64,000 nt of DNA from Sphingomonadales bacterium (GTDB taxonomy: Bacteria > Pseudomonadota > Alphaproteobacteria > Sphingomonadales > Sphingomonadaceae). The stretch covers positions 62,001 through 126,000 of the forward strand of contig JAIXOE010000019.1 in NCBI GenBank assembly GCA_027486895.1, given 5' to 3'. The notes beneath the pieces were generated by a model. That model did not search any database and was not told the origin of the DNA. It worked only from the letters and a program-made list of their open reading frames with translations. A program made the position numbers and the translations under genes. Below, one piece after another: positions 26,461-36,109 of this stretch (its first letter is position 1; each line of letters starts with the position of its first letter).

Positions 26461-27450
26461 TCATTCTGCGGGCATTACAATATAGCCGCCCTCAAAGTGA
26501 AATCCATCAGGCCGATCGTGCGCAAGCAGGGCCGGCCCGTCGAGGTCAACCCATTCAACAGCCTGCGCCAAAACAAAGGCAGGCTGAATGCCAAGGCTTG
26601 TCGATAACATGCACCCCACCATGCTTTGCAAGCCAGCATCCTTTGCAGCCGCCAGAAGCGCTATGCCCTCGGTAAGGCCTCCTGCCTTATCCAGCTTTAT
26701 GTTCACGCCCTGATACAGACCCGCCAGCCGGGTGACATCTTGCGCGGTGTGGCAGCTTTCATCGGCAAAAATGGGAAGCGGTGCGCTGATGTCGGCGAGC
26801 GCGGCATCATTGCCCGCCGGCAATGGCTGTTCGATGAGCGCGACCCCCAGATTCTTAAGTGCTTCAGCCTCGGCAGCGATATCAATCGCGCCCCAACTTT
26901 CATTGGCATCTACGATAATATCGGCTTTTGGCGCGCCGGAACGGACAGCCGCAACGCGGTCCCGGTCAGCCTCGCCATTTATCTTCAACTTTAGCAGGGT
27001 ATATCCATTCTGCGCCGCGACCCGCGCATCGGCCTGCATCGTCTCCGGCGTGCCCAATGATATCGTAAATGCTGTTCTCAGCGGCGCGGGGGGCGATTTC
27101 ATGCCCAAATGGTCTGATAGTGACACGCCGGCTTGCTTTGCCTCCAAGTCCCACAAGGCGCAATCCAGCGCGTTGCGCGCGGCGCCAGCCGAGAGCACAG
27201 ACTGTATTATTTCTCGCGCCGAGCGCGCCGTCTTATCCCGCAGCAGGTCAATAATACGCTCGACCTGCCCAAGGCATTTTTCTGCGGTTTCTCCGCAATA
27301 ATATATGGCAGTGCCTTCGCCATAGCCGATGTGTTGGCCGTCGCTGGCTGCGACCACCAGCAGGTCCACATATTCCTTTGCACCGCGCGCAATGATAAAC
27401 TGGCCAGCGACCGGCCAACGCTCAACTGTGGCAGTGATTTGCAACGTCAT
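26461..27450 (-). CDS. Dipeptide (L-Ala-D/L-Glu) epimerase, enolase superfamily
   Basis: A 329-residue enolase-superfamily racemase, muconate lactonizing subgroup. Catalytic Lys156 lies in KLKI, metal ligands Asp181 (VDANES), Glu207 (IEQPLP) and Asp230 (ADESCH), and the second Lys252 in NIKLDKAGG. This pattern is typical of YcjG-like L-Ala-D/L-Glu epimerases in murein peptide recycling. The start ATG 27450 lies 83 bases downstream of the PHA depolymerase stop on the same strand. Confidence 0.85.
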   Translation of the reverse strand: MTLQITATVERWPVAGQFIIARGAKEYVDLLVVAASDGQHIGYGEGTAIYYCGETAEKCLGQVERIIDLLRDKTARSAREIIQSVLSAGAARNALDCALWDLEAKQAGVSLSDHLGMKSPPAPLRTAFTISLGTPETMQADARVAAQNGYTLLKLKINGEADRDRVAAVRSGAPKADIIVDANESWGAIDIAAEAEALKNLGVALIEQPLPAGNDAALADISAPLPIFADESCHTAQDVTRLAGLYQGVNIKLDKAGGLTEGIALLAAAKDAGLQSMVGCMLSTSLGIQPAFVLAQAVEWVDLDGPALLAHDRPDGFHFEGGYIVMPAE

Positions 27451-27533
27451 AACAGAGACATGGCATGAAACAGCGCCGCGCCAAAGTGGTTAAAGCAACC
27501 CGCTGATCCATTCAGTTGTCGGGATGAATGAAC

Positions 27534-28769
27534 CTAGCCGTTGTGGCTGACGATCCAGTCTTCCACCACAGGTGCAATCTTTTCGCGCCATTTGCTGCCA
27601 TTGAAGATACCATAATGGCCAACTTCAGGCGCCATATGATATTTCTTGAGCGCATCAGGCAAAGCGGTTGCAATGTTGAGTGCAGCTTTGGTTTGTCCCA
27701 GACCACTAATGTCATCCCGCTCACCTTCGATAGCGAGCAGTCCGATGTCTTTGATCGCACCGGGATCAACGAGCTTGCCGCGATAGTTGAATTCGCCCTT
27801 GGGCAACAAATGACGCTGAAATACCGTGTCCACCGTCTGCAGGTAGAATTCGGCCGTCATGTCGCAGACGGAGCGATATTCGTCGTAAAATTCCTTGTGC
27901 CGATCCGCGCCCTCGCCGTCACCTTTGACGAGGTCCGAGAACATCGACCAATGGCTGATCATATGGTTGCCCAGATTCATCGACATGAAGCCTGAGAGCT
28001 GGAGAAAGCCTGGATATACCCGCCGGCCCGACCCTTTATAATAAGGCGGAACGGTCGCAATAACGTTTTGCACAAACCAATCATGCGGGCGCTGCGTGGC
28101 GTGGTCGTTCACGGCAGTCGGCGCTTCGCGGGTGTCGATTGGCCCGCCCATCATCGTCAAAGTGCGCGGGCGCAGCGGATGGTCCTTCGCGCTCATAACC
28201 GCAGCCGCTGCATAAGCAGGAACGGAAGGCTGACACACTGCCAACATATGCGCACCCCGTCCGCCAGCATCGGGACCAATGAATTCAAGCCATTCAATGA
28301 GATAATCGATGTAGGTTTCGAGATCGAACCCACCGCCCGTCAACGGAACATCGCGCGCATCTTTCCAATCCGTAATGTAGACATCATGCGTTGGAATCAT
28401 GCGCTCGACAGTGCCGCGCAAAAGTGTCGCAAAGTGGCCCGACATCGGCGCACAAATGAGCAACCGGGGCTTCGCGCTGCTGCCTTCATATACGAAGCGT
28501 TTCAGCTGCCCAAAGGGCTTGCGCGCCATATTCTCTTCTTGAACGGGTAGCGTCTTGCCATCAACGATTACGCTGTCCAAACCGAACGCAGGCTTTCCGC
28601 GTGGCAAGACCGAATGCGCGAAAACATCCAATGCCGACGCCGCAATTGGTGCAAGACCGCCTACACTAAACGGTCCAGTTAAATTCTTGAGCACATCTGC
28701 CTGCGCCTGCGCAATTTTTCCCGCACCTGCTAACCAGCTCCGCTGAATATCATAACCGGTATAAAGCAT
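27534..28769 (-). CDS. phaZ: Intracellular polyhydroxyalkanoate depolymerase
   Basis: A 411-residue PHA depolymerase of the intracellular PhaZ1 class. The active-site Cys is in LAVCQPSVPA (Cys179) and plausible Asp and His partners are in IEGERDDISG and VGHYGIFNG, as in the Cys-Asp-His triad known for Ralstonia PhaZa1. It mobilises stored PHB in the cytoplasm. ATG 28769 is favoured (AAGGA seven bases upstream) over TTG 28775. No PHA synthase is in the window. Confidence 0.9.
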   Translation of the reverse strand: MLYTGYDIQRSWLAGAGKIAQAQADVLKNLTGPFSVGGLAPIAASALDVFAHSVLPRGKPAFGLDSVIVDGKTLPVQEENMARKPFGQLKRFVYEGSSAKPRLLICAPMSGHFATLLRGTVERMIPTHDVYITDWKDARDVPLTGGGFDLETYIDYLIEWLEFIGPDAGGRGAHMLAVCQPSVPAYAAAAVMSAKDHPLRPRTLTMMGGPIDTREAPTAVNDHATQRPHDWFVQNVIATVPPYYKGSGRRVYPGFLQLSGFMSMNLGNHMISHWSMFSDLVKGDGEGADRHKEFYDEYRSVCDMTAEFYLQTVDTVFQRHLLPKGEFNYRGKLVDPGAIKDIGLLAIEGERDDISGLGQTKAALNIATALPDALKKYHMAPEVGHYGIFNGSKWREKIAPVVEDWIVSHNG

Positions 28770-28920
28770 GTGCAATCCTTAAAATTCTTTCTGGGGGCCC
28801 GCAAAACGGGCCGTTCTTGCGGCAGGCATAAGCTTTTATTGTGCATTGCACCATAAAAAAGTTAATTCGTTTTCCTGTCTGCAATTGTGAGTGTCGCGGC
28901 GCACTGCTAGGCGACAGGGC

Positions 28921-30747
28921 ATGAATGAAACATCCGCAGATTTGCAAAGCGCTAACGTCTCTTCCGCTCCAGCCGATACGGCAGAGACAGCCAAACCAGC
29001 GAATGTCAAAAAGCTTGGGAATCTGCGTATGGTTTGGCACCATGCCTCTGCCTATCCCAAGCAAATCATGTTTGCTTTGCTCGCGCTCACCGTTGCTGCA
29101 CTTGCTACGCTGGCCATCCCTGCAGGTTTCCGGTTGGTTATCGATCGTGGATTTGCCGCCGGAGGTGACTCTTCGGATATTGCCCGCTGGTTCGAATATC
29201 TTCTGATAATCGTGGCCGTGATGGCCATCGCCACTGCGTTTCGCTTTTACTTTGTGTCCTGGCTTGGGGAGCGCACTGTTGCGGACATCCGGCTTGCCGT
29301 GAACCGCAACCTTTTGCGCCAGAGTCCCGCCTTTTTCGAACATAACCGTCCAGCGGAAATCGCCAGCCGCATGACAAGCGATACCGCGGTTATCGAACAG
29401 GTGGTCGGCACAACGGTATCGGTCGCGCTTCGCAACATCGTAATGGGCATCGGCGGCGTCGTATATTTGTTCACGCTTGCACCACAGTTGGCCATTGGCC
29501 TTTTGATTGCCATTCCGGTCATCGTCCTGCCTATCGTATTGATTGGCCGAAAATTGCAGTCAGCCTCTCGGGCGAGCCAGGACCGGATTGCCGACGTTGG
29601 AGCAATGGTTTCGGAAACACTTGGCGCCATGCGCATTGTTCAAGCCTTTGGCCAAGAGGGACGCGAAGGCGAACGATTTAGCGGTAGCGTCGAAGCTACC
29701 TTCAGCACCGCCAAGAAGCGCATTCGCCTGCGTGCATTTATGACCGCAATCGTGATGGCCCTCATTTTCAGCGCGATCACATTGCTGATGTGGAAGGGCG
29801 CAATCGATGTGGTCGAAGGCCGATTGACCGGCGGCACTATTGCAGCGTTTGTGCTTACCGGAGGTCTGGTAGCCGGCGCGTTTGGCGCTCTGACAGAAGT
29901 CTATGGCGATTTGGTGCGCGGCGCAGGCGCGTCAGGACGTCTCGCTGAACTTCTCGCGGCAGAACCAAATATCGCTCCGCCCGCCAAGCCCATTGCGTTG
30001 CCAACTCCGCCGCGCGGCCAGCTCGAGTTTCAAAATGTTGGTTTTCGCTATCCCACGCGCCCTGAAGTGTCAGCGCTCGACAATTTCAGCCTGAAGGTAA
30101 GCCCCGGCGAAACTGTTGCCGTTGTCGGTCCATCAGGCGCGGGCAAATCGACACTATTCCAACTGGCACAACGGTTTTATGATCCGGAAACGGGCGCCAT
30201 CCGTATAGACGGCGTGGCACTCACCAGCGCTGATCCTGCGGAAGTCAGGGCGCGCATGGCCTATGTCCCGCAAGAGACGGTACTGTTCGCATCTTCAGCC
30301 CGCGACAATTTGCGTTACGGCAACTGGTTGGCGGATGATGATGCGATTTGGGCAGCGGCCGAACAGGCCAATGCCGCCAACTTCCTGCGAGAACTTCCCC
30401 AAGGGCTCGACACATATCTAGGCGAAGGTGGAGCCAGACTTTCGGGTGGGCAGCGTCAGCGGATCGCTATCGCTCGAGCTGTACTGCGGCAAGCGCCCAT
30501 CTTGTTACTGGACGAAGCGACGAGCGCGCTGGATGCTGAAAGCGAACGTCTTGTTCAGGACGCACTCGACCTGCTGATGAAGGATCGCACGACAATCGTC
30601 ATTGCCCACCGTTTGGCGACGGTCCGGTCTGCTGACCGTATCATTGTGATGGATCAGGGTAAGATAGTTGAAGAGGGCGACCATGCCACGCTGAGCGCAG
30701 CGGGTGGATTATATGCCCGTCTCGCTAGTCTGCAATTTGACGCTTAA
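28921..30747 (+). CDS. ABC exporter, fused membrane and ATPase domains (MsbA/lipid-A-like)
   Basis: A 608-residue half transporter. The N-terminal membrane domain (about residues 40-320, six helices) is followed by the ATPase: Walker A VGPSGAGKST (about 401-410), signature LSGGQRQ (about 507-513) and Walker B LLLDEATSALD (about 527-537), then the H-loop VIAHRL. It probably forms a homodimer exporting a lipid or hydrophobic compound. ATG 28921 is chosen as the start of the recognisable sequence; a weakly supported GTG lies 30 bases upstream. Its stop overlaps the convergent rcdA-like gene. Confidence 0.88.
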   Translation: MNETSADLQSANVSSAPADTAETAKPANVKKLGNLRMVWHHASAYPKQIMFALLALTVAALATLAIPAGFRLVIDRGFAAGGDSSDIARWFEYLLIIVAVMAIATAFRFYFVSWLGERTVADIRLAVNRNLLRQSPAFFEHNRPAEIASRMTSDTAVIEQVVGTTVSVALRNIVMGIGGVVYLFTLAPQLAIGLLIAIPVIVLPIVLIGRKLQSASRASQDRIADVGAMVSETLGAMRIVQAFGQEGREGERFSGSVEATFSTAKKRIRLRAFMTAIVMALIFSAITLLMWKGAIDVVEGRLTGGTIAAFVLTGGLVAGAFGALTEVYGDLVRGAGASGRLAELLAAEPNIAPPAKPIALPTPPRGQLEFQNVGFRYPTRPEVSALDNFSLKVSPGETVAVVGPSGAGKSTLFQLAQRFYDPETGAIRIDGVALTSADPAEVRARMAYVPQETVLFASSARDNLRYGNWLADDDAIWAAAEQANAANFLRELPQGLDTYLGEGGARLSGGQRQRIAIARAVLRQAPILLLDEATSALDAESERLVQDALDLLMKDRTTIVIAHRLATVRSADRIIVMDQGKIVEEGDHATLSAAGGLYARLASLQFDA

Positions 30748-31193
30748 AAAGACGCGCGCAGACGGTCGCGCATGGCGTGTGGTTCAGATGCGTGCGAGAT
30801 AGGCGTGCGCATTTTTTCGCTGAACCTTTGAAGCCGGTAATATAATTCTTCACTCGCGCCGATCAGGGCCTGCGCTTCTAATGGAAATTGCAACACGAGC
30901 GGTCCATCGCTGGCGGGCGCATAGCCCAAGTTCCTAGCTTCGTTTTGCGCGTCGCTCTCGGATATTTCGCCAGCCCGCACAGCCTTTTGATTCAACAGCC
31001 ATGCAATGCTGTGCATCAGGCGCGTGGTAACTTTCAGAGACTCGCAAGAGAATGCGACCGAAATTTCTGGAGCCAACTGCCCCGCATCATGACTGCGGTC
31101 AAAGCACGCGCGCGCTTCATCGGCGAGCAGCATTGCTTCGGTGTATAGCGAATCCAGCAATAAAGGGGTCAGTTCAAGTCGTGCGTTGCTCAT
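30744..31193 (-). CDS. rcdA: DUF1465 protein, RcdA-like
   Basis: A 149-residue helical protein of the DUF1465 family, whose Caulobacter member RcdA is an adaptor that helps ClpXP destroy CtrA during the cell cycle. Recognisable parts are LLLDSLYTEAMLLADEARACF, VTTRLMHSIAWLLNQKAVRAG and LPLEAQ-like FPLEAQALIGASEELYYR. Function here is by family. It converges on the ABC exporter with a four-base overlap (30744-30747). Confidence 0.83.
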   Translation of the reverse strand: MSNARLELTPLLLDSLYTEAMLLADEARACFDRSHDAGQLAPEISVAFSCESLKVTTRLMHSIAWLLNQKAVRAGEISESDAQNEARNLGYAPASDGPLVLQFPLEAQALIGASEELYYRLQRFSEKMRTPISHASEPHAMRDRLRASF

Positions 31194-31317
31194 AGCGTTT
31201 TATGGCACGCCCTAAGACCAGATGTTAGTGTAAACGATCCCATAGCGGCAACATATTACGGCTGTGCCGGTATGGAACGGTCGCCGCGCAATTGTGAACG
31301 TTAAAGGCGGGAACGGG

Positions 31318-31515
31318 TCAGGCGATGATGTCCGGCACAAGCTGGTCTTCAAGGCGCATGATTCGGTCTTTCAATATCAGCTTCTTCTTTTTCAGACGCG
31401 CAATCTGAAGCTGATCAATGACCGATTGCATGGTCAGCGCCATGATGGCGTCATCCAAGTCGCGATGCTCAATCTTAAGTTGTTCAAGCTGCTGCTGGTA
31501 GCCGTCATCGTTCAT
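31318..31515 (-). CDS. DUF465 (YdcH-like) small protein
   Basis: A 65-residue coiled-coil protein: LEQLKIEHRDLDDAIMAL then LQIARLKKKKLILKDRIMRL. The family is small, highly charged and helical, of unknown function. ATG 31515 (MNDDGYQQQ) is chosen from the family N-terminus, with AGAAGGGGG just upstream; an in-frame ATG at 31566 would add 17 residues. A second DUF465 gene is on the other strand 170 bases away. Confidence 0.8.
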   Translation of the reverse strand: MNDDGYQQQLEQLKIEHRDLDDAIMALTMQSVIDQLQIARLKKKKLILKDRIMRLEDQLVPDIIA

Positions 31516-31685
31516 ACCCCCTTCTAACCAGAGTCGTGCAAACAAGTCATCGTTAAAAGCGGGCATGATCGCGGGGGTATGTTTTGGACGCGCGCCAAAC
31601 GGATAATTATCGGCAAGACTCGCGCGACAATTCGTGATTTACTTTCGTTGTTGGACCACCGAGTCTCACACTGAAGGAGAATGAT

Positions 31686-31856
31686 GTGAATGTTAATCAT
31701 CTGTCCGCACTTCGTAGCAAACATGCTGATCTTGAGCAAAAGCTGGAGCACGAAGAAAACAGACCCTTTCCTGATACCAACATCATATTGAGCCTGAAGA
31801 AGCAGAAGCTACATCTTAAGGACGTACTTATGCAGGAGTCAGCCTTAACTGGTTGA
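31686..31856 (+). CDS. Second DUF465 (YdcH-like) small protein
   Basis: A 56-residue protein read directly: it starts at GTG 31686 behind AAGGAG, and contains HLSALRSKHADLEQKLEHEE and IILSLKKQKLHLKDVL, the DUF465 pattern of two helices with a basic LKKQKLxLKD core. It is related to, but clearly different from, the divergent 31515 gene. PtsP begins 50 bases downstream. Confidence 0.8.
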   Translation: MNVNHLSALRSKHADLEQKLEHEENRPFPDTNIILSLKKQKLHLKDVLMQESALTG

Positions 31857-31906
31857 CTGAGAATATTTTCAAGTGGGGTATCGCTTGCCTTTTGTGTCTC
31901 TGCTAG

Positions 31907-34180
31907 ATGGGACCTATGGAAAGCGCTACCCGTTCTGCCCGAAACATCCTGACTGGTCTTCACGAAGTGATGGCCTCGCGAAACCACGCGCAGGGCAAGC
32001 TGAACCATGTGGTCAATATCATTGGCGAAGCGCTGTCGAGCGAAGTGTGCTCGATATATCTGTTGCGCGATGGGGCGCTTGAGTTGTTTGCGACGCGCGG
32101 ATTGAACGAGGCAGCTGTCCACGTCACCAGGCTTGGCTTGGGCGAAGGCCTTGTCGGCACGATCGCAGAGAATGTGGAAACGCTGAACCTGGACGAGGCC
32201 GCAGCGCATCCTAATTTCCGTTATGTGCCGGAAACAGGCGAAGAACGCTTTCACAGCTTTGCAGGCGTTCCGATTGTACGTTCCGAACGCGCGGTTGGCG
32301 TATTGGCGGTGCAGCACGTTGAACCGCGAAAATATGAAGAAGTCGAAATCGAGGCGCTTCAAACCGTGGCGATGGTTCTGTCGGAACTGATCGCCAACGC
32401 GGACCTCATCGACGAACCGAGTACGCGTGGTGGCAACGAAACCGGCACCATTAGTCTCACAGGGCTCCCGCTCGTAAAGGGTGCGGCGGCTGGTGTTGCT
32501 ATTTTCCATCAGCCCAATGTCCGCATCGAGCATACTGTCGCCGAGGATGTGGAGGCCGAGCGCCAGCGCGTCTATTCCGCATTCGATAAAATGCGCGAAC
32601 AAATTGACCGCATGGCCAGCCAAATTGATTTCGGCACCGGTGGCGAGCATGAAGAGGTCATCGCGACCTATAAGATGTTTGCATATGACGAAGGCTGGAG
32701 CCGCCGTATCAACGAGGCAATCGATAGCGGCCTGACAGCCGAAGCAGCTATTGAACGCGTCCAGCAACGCACGCGCATGCGTATGCGACAGATTGACGAT
32801 GCGCTTCTGGCTGACCGCATGCATGATCTTGAGGATCTCTCAAACCGGTTGCTGCGGATTGTATCAGGTCAGATGAGTACCGCTGCCCAACTGGGTCTGA
32901 AAAAAGACTCGATCCTGATTGCGCGCAACTTGGGTCCGGCCGAGCTGCTGGAATATGACAAAAGACGGCTGCGCGGCGTGGTGCTTGAAGAAGGTTCACT
33001 GACTGCGCACGTCGTTATCGTCGCCCGCGCGATGGGCATTCCTGTGCTGGGCCGCGTCCAAGGTATTCGCCACAAGGTGCGCGACGGAGACATGCTCCTG
33101 CTTAACGCAGACGAAAAAAGCGTCATCGTCAGGCCATCCGCGGCTGCCGAGGAGCTTTTCCAGCATGATTTGGTCGATCGGCAAAAGAAAAAAGCGCGCT
33201 ACGCTGCGATGCGTGACGCAGCATCGGTCACTAAGGATGATGTGCCGGTCACGTTAATGATCAATGCCGGGTTGCGCGATGATATGTCGGCCTTGGCAAC
33301 CACCGGCGCCGAAGGTGTCGGCCTGTTCCGCACTGAGTTCCAGTTTCTGATTTCTGCTACGCTTCCCCAACGTGAGCGGCAGCAGCGTTTTTATCGCGAT
33401 GTCATTGAAGCGGCGGGCGACAAACCGGTTATTTTTCGCACGCTTGATATTGGTGGCGACAAAGCGCTGCCTTATTTGAAAGACGAAACGAGCGAAGAAG
33501 AAAATCCCGCCTTGGGTTGGCGCGCTCTGCGCCTGTCTTTAGACCATGCTGGACTCATGAAGGCGCAGGCTCGCGCACTTATCGAGGCGTCCGCAGGCCG
33601 CACACTGAACGTTATGTTTCCGATGGTGTCCGAGCCGTGGGAATTCGATGCGGCGCGCGCAATATTCGAAGGCCAAATGGAATTTCTGGGTCGGCAGAAA
33701 AAAAGGGTGCCGTCAAAAATCCGCTACGGGGCGATGCTTGAGGTTCCGGCGCTGGCTGAAACGCTCGATATTCTTTTGCCCAAAATCGATTTTCTGTCGA
33801 TTGGTACAAATGATCTTACTCAGTTCCTGTTTGCGGCTGATCGCGCAGATCCGCGCCTTGCCGAGAGGTACGACTGGCTAAGTCCCGCCATTTTGCGTTT
33901 CATTCGACGCGTTGTCCAGACAACTGATGGCTATCCCGTTGACGTCGCGGTGTGTGGCGAAATGGGTGGACGGACACTTGAAGCGCTCGCGTTGATTGGC
34001 TTGGGTATCCATCGCTTGTCGATCACGCCAGCCGCTGTGGGCCCCATAAAAGCGATGGTGCGCTCGACAAACCATGCGGACATTCGCAACAAGATGGATG
34101 AGCTACTCAAAAATCCCGCCGGGAATTTGCGTGAGGAGCTCGCGCTATGGGCGGCGAACCAAGGCATTGAAACTGGCTAA
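31907..34180 (+). CDS. ptsP: PTS-Ntr enzyme I (EI-Ntr) with GAF domain
   Basis: A 757-residue phosphoenolpyruvate-protein phosphotransferase. An N-terminal GAF domain (about 25-165) senses nitrogen status (glutamine) in the family. The phospho-His is in SLTAHVVIVARAMGIP (His368), the PEP site has GVGLFRTEFQFL and RTLDIGGDKALPY, and the Cys acid of VAVCGEMGG is near residue 685. It passes phosphate to NPr and EIIA-Ntr. A SixA-like phosphohistidine phosphatase is encoded at 12099. Confidence 0.94.
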   Translation: MGPMESATRSARNILTGLHEVMASRNHAQGKLNHVVNIIGEALSSEVCSIYLLRDGALELFATRGLNEAAVHVTRLGLGEGLVGTIAENVETLNLDEAAAHPNFRYVPETGEERFHSFAGVPIVRSERAVGVLAVQHVEPRKYEEVEIEALQTVAMVLSELIANADLIDEPSTRGGNETGTISLTGLPLVKGAAAGVAIFHQPNVRIEHTVAEDVEAERQRVYSAFDKMREQIDRMASQIDFGTGGEHEEVIATYKMFAYDEGWSRRINEAIDSGLTAEAAIERVQQRTRMRMRQIDDALLADRMHDLEDLSNRLLRIVSGQMSTAAQLGLKKDSILIARNLGPAELLEYDKRRLRGVVLEEGSLTAHVVIVARAMGIPVLGRVQGIRHKVRDGDMLLLNADEKSVIVRPSAAAEELFQHDLVDRQKKKARYAAMRDAASVTKDDVPVTLMINAGLRDDMSALATTGAEGVGLFRTEFQFLISATLPQRERQQRFYRDVIEAAGDKPVIFRTLDIGGDKALPYLKDETSEEENPALGWRALRLSLDHAGLMKAQARALIEASAGRTLNVMFPMVSEPWEFDAARAIFEGQMEFLGRQKKRVPSKIRYGAMLEVPALAETLDILLPKIDFLSIGTNDLTQFLFAADRADPRLAERYDWLSPAILRFIRRVVQTTDGYPVDVAVCGEMGGRTLEALALIGLGIHRLSITPAAVGPIKAMVRSTNHADIRNKMDELLKNPAGNLREELALWAANQGIETG

Positions 34181-34236
34181 ATTGCGTGATTTCTCGAAGG
34201 TAAAAAGTTGTAATCGCCGTTGACTTTATCTGGAAG

Positions 34237-35085
34237 ATGACCATTGTTTGCAAAGCTGCACAAAGAGGCGGAAAAAAACGGGTCGTGGAGATTGCAGTGG
34301 ACTTAATACCTTCTGTCGACGAAGTGCACGGAACCGTGGGTAGCCAGCTAAAAGCAGGCCGCGAACGGATGGGTCTAAGTGTTTCCGATATCGCTGCCAA
34401 AACACGCGTGCCGACTCGCCATCTCGAGTCTATCGAGCAGTCGGATTATGACGCTCTCCCGGGTCAAACATACACACTCGGCTTTGCGCGATCCTACGCA
34501 AATGTTGTCGAAATGGATGCCGCCGCAATAAGTGACGCTCTGCGTCTGGAATTGGCGCAAAGTGGCCATGAAGGCTATCAGGCACCGCTTCAGAATTACG
34601 AACCGGCTGACCCTGCGCGTGTACCTTCAAAAACACTCGCATGGACGTCCGCCGCAATCGCGGTGATTGCGCTGGTCGCATATGTAATTTTCAGAAGCCT
34701 GACACTCACAGACGCTGCGCCAGCCGAGACATCAGTAGCTGCGCCGACCGCAGTTAAGGCAGCCGCCACAGCGCCAATCGCACCTCTATCGGGAAATACC
34801 GCTGACGTCGTCATCACCGCAACCGACAATGCATGGGTCAAAATTTATGACGCCGATGACAAGCGGCTGTTCGAAAAGGAAATGGTAGCAGGCGACAGTT
34901 TTACTGTGCCGCGAGATGCCAACAAGCCTATGATTGTGACAGGTCGCCCTCAAGCGCTTGCAGTTACCGTGGGCGGGAAAGCCATTCCACCGCTTGGAAC
35001 GCCGGATAAAACAATTGCTGACGTCGGCGTGAGCGCCGACGAATTGCTTGCACGCAAGCCCGCTGCCGCCGCTCCTGCTGAGTAA
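34237..35085 (+). CDS. RodZ-like HTH membrane protein
   Basis: A 282-residue protein with an N-terminal XRE-type HTH (about residues 36-95: GSQLKAGRERMGLSVSDIAA then IEQSDYDALPGQTYTLGFAR), one membrane helix (about 134-152, AIAVIALVAYVIF) and a periplasmic DUF4115-like domain (ITATDNAWVKIYD, FTVPRD). RodZ links MreB to the envelope to keep rod shape. The exact start is uncertain: ATG 34237 or a GTG near 34285. It precedes cpoB. Confidence 0.82.
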   Translation: MTIVCKAAQRGGKKRVVEIAVDLIPSVDEVHGTVGSQLKAGRERMGLSVSDIAAKTRVPTRHLESIEQSDYDALPGQTYTLGFARSYANVVEMDAAAISDALRLELAQSGHEGYQAPLQNYEPADPARVPSKTLAWTSAAIAVIALVAYVIFRSLTLTDAAPAETSVAAPTAVKAAATAPIAPLSGNTADVVITATDNAWVKIYDADDKRLFEKEMVAGDSFTVPRDANKPMIVTGRPQALAVTVGGKAIPPLGTPDKTIADVGVSADELLARKPAAAAPAE

Positions 35086-35194
35086 ATCTCGATAAAAGCA
35101 GGTTTTCTTTGCACCGAAATGGTGTGATGGGTCTTTATTGCGTTGGTCTAGTCAGCTATACGTTGAAACTTGTAAGTATAAGGGGAGAGACCCA

Positions 35195-36109
35195 ATGAAT
35201 TTTCGGCTCGCTTTGTTTAGCGGCGCAGCATTTGCACTCAGCGCTTCAGCAGTTGCGCAGGATGCAAATATTGACGGACGCGTAGGCAAGCTTGAGAAGG
35301 AAATGCGCGCTGTCCAGCGTCAGGTCTTTCCTGCAGGTGCCGGCAAATTTGTCGAGCCTGACATCCAGTCACCAACAGGCACGAAACCAGCGACCGCTTC
35401 GACGACCTCGGCCACAGCCGACCTGTTGGTGCGCGTTGATGCATTGGAAGCACAGCTGGCCATACTGACGGGTCAGGTAGAGCAGCAGGGCAACAATATG
35501 CGCGGCGTCGAAGCCCGTTTGAAAATATTGGAAACGCAGCAAGCCACGCCACAGCCTGCAACGCCTGCAAGCATCTTGCCTGCTGCGGCATCTGTACCTG
35601 CAGCTATCGCCGTCAAACCAAAACCGGTCGTTGCCGCAACCAAGCCTGTGGCTACCGCAGCTAAGCCAAGTGCGTCGCGCGTCGCCGCTGTCGCAGCAAT
35701 CGAGCGGCCAGCAACAGGTGACGCGTTCGAAGATGGCTACAATTACGGATACAGATTGTGGGAAGCGAAATTCTTCCCTGAATCGCAGGTGACGCTCGAA
35801 GAAACCATCAGCAAATATCCAAAGCACAAACGCGCAAGCTTCGCGCGCAATCTGCTCGGACGGGCCTGGCTCGACGACAAAAAGCCTGCAACCGCCGTCA
35901 AGATTTTCTACGATAACTACAAGGCAGACCCTCGCGGGGAGCGTGCGCCCGACAGTCTGTTCTTCTTGGGGTCAGCTTTAACTGACCTCGGCAAAACAGC
36001 TGAGGCGTGCGAAGCTTATGGGGAGCTTGCAAAGGCTTATCCCGATGTGGCCAGCGGTCGTTTGGCGGAGCGCGTCACTGCCGGTAAAACACGCGCGAAG
36101 TGCAAGTAA
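35195..36109 (+). CDS. cpoB: Tol-Pal system protein CpoB (YbgF)
   Basis: A 304-residue periplasmic protein. A signal peptide ends SAVAQ (about residue 22), then a coiled coil (INGRVGKLEKEMRAV-like, here DGRVGKLEKEMRAVQ), an Ala/Pro/Lys-rich linker, and three TPR-like repeats in the last 120 residues (AFEDGYNYGYRLWEAKFFPE onward). CpoB coordinates outer-membrane constriction with peptidoglycan synthesis. ATG 35195 follows GGGGAGAG. It overlaps tilS by ten bases. Confidence 0.88.
   Translation: MNFRLALFSGAAFALSASAVAQDANIDGRVGKLEKEMRAVQRQVFPAGAGKFVEPDIQSPTGTKPATASTTSATADLLVRVDALEAQLAILTGQVEQQGNNMRGVEARLKILETQQATPQPATPASILPAAASVPAAIAVKPKPVVAATKPVATAAKPSASRVAAVAAIERPATGDAFEDGYNYGYRLWEAKFFPESQVTLEETISKYPKHKRASFARNLLGRAWLDDKKPATAVKIFYDNYKADPRGERAPDSLFFLGSALTDLGKTAEACEAYGELAKAYPDVASGRLAERVTAGKTRAKCK

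Noticed and set aside
28796-28812. GGCCCG-CAAAA-CGGGCC stem between phaZ and the ABC exporter
   Set aside because: Lies between divergent starts, so it cannot terminate either gene; too short to call an operator.
31697-32824. 375-codon frame antisense to ptsP
   Set aside because: GAF and PEP-utiliser motifs are intact on the plus strand; the antisense frame runs through them without any family match.
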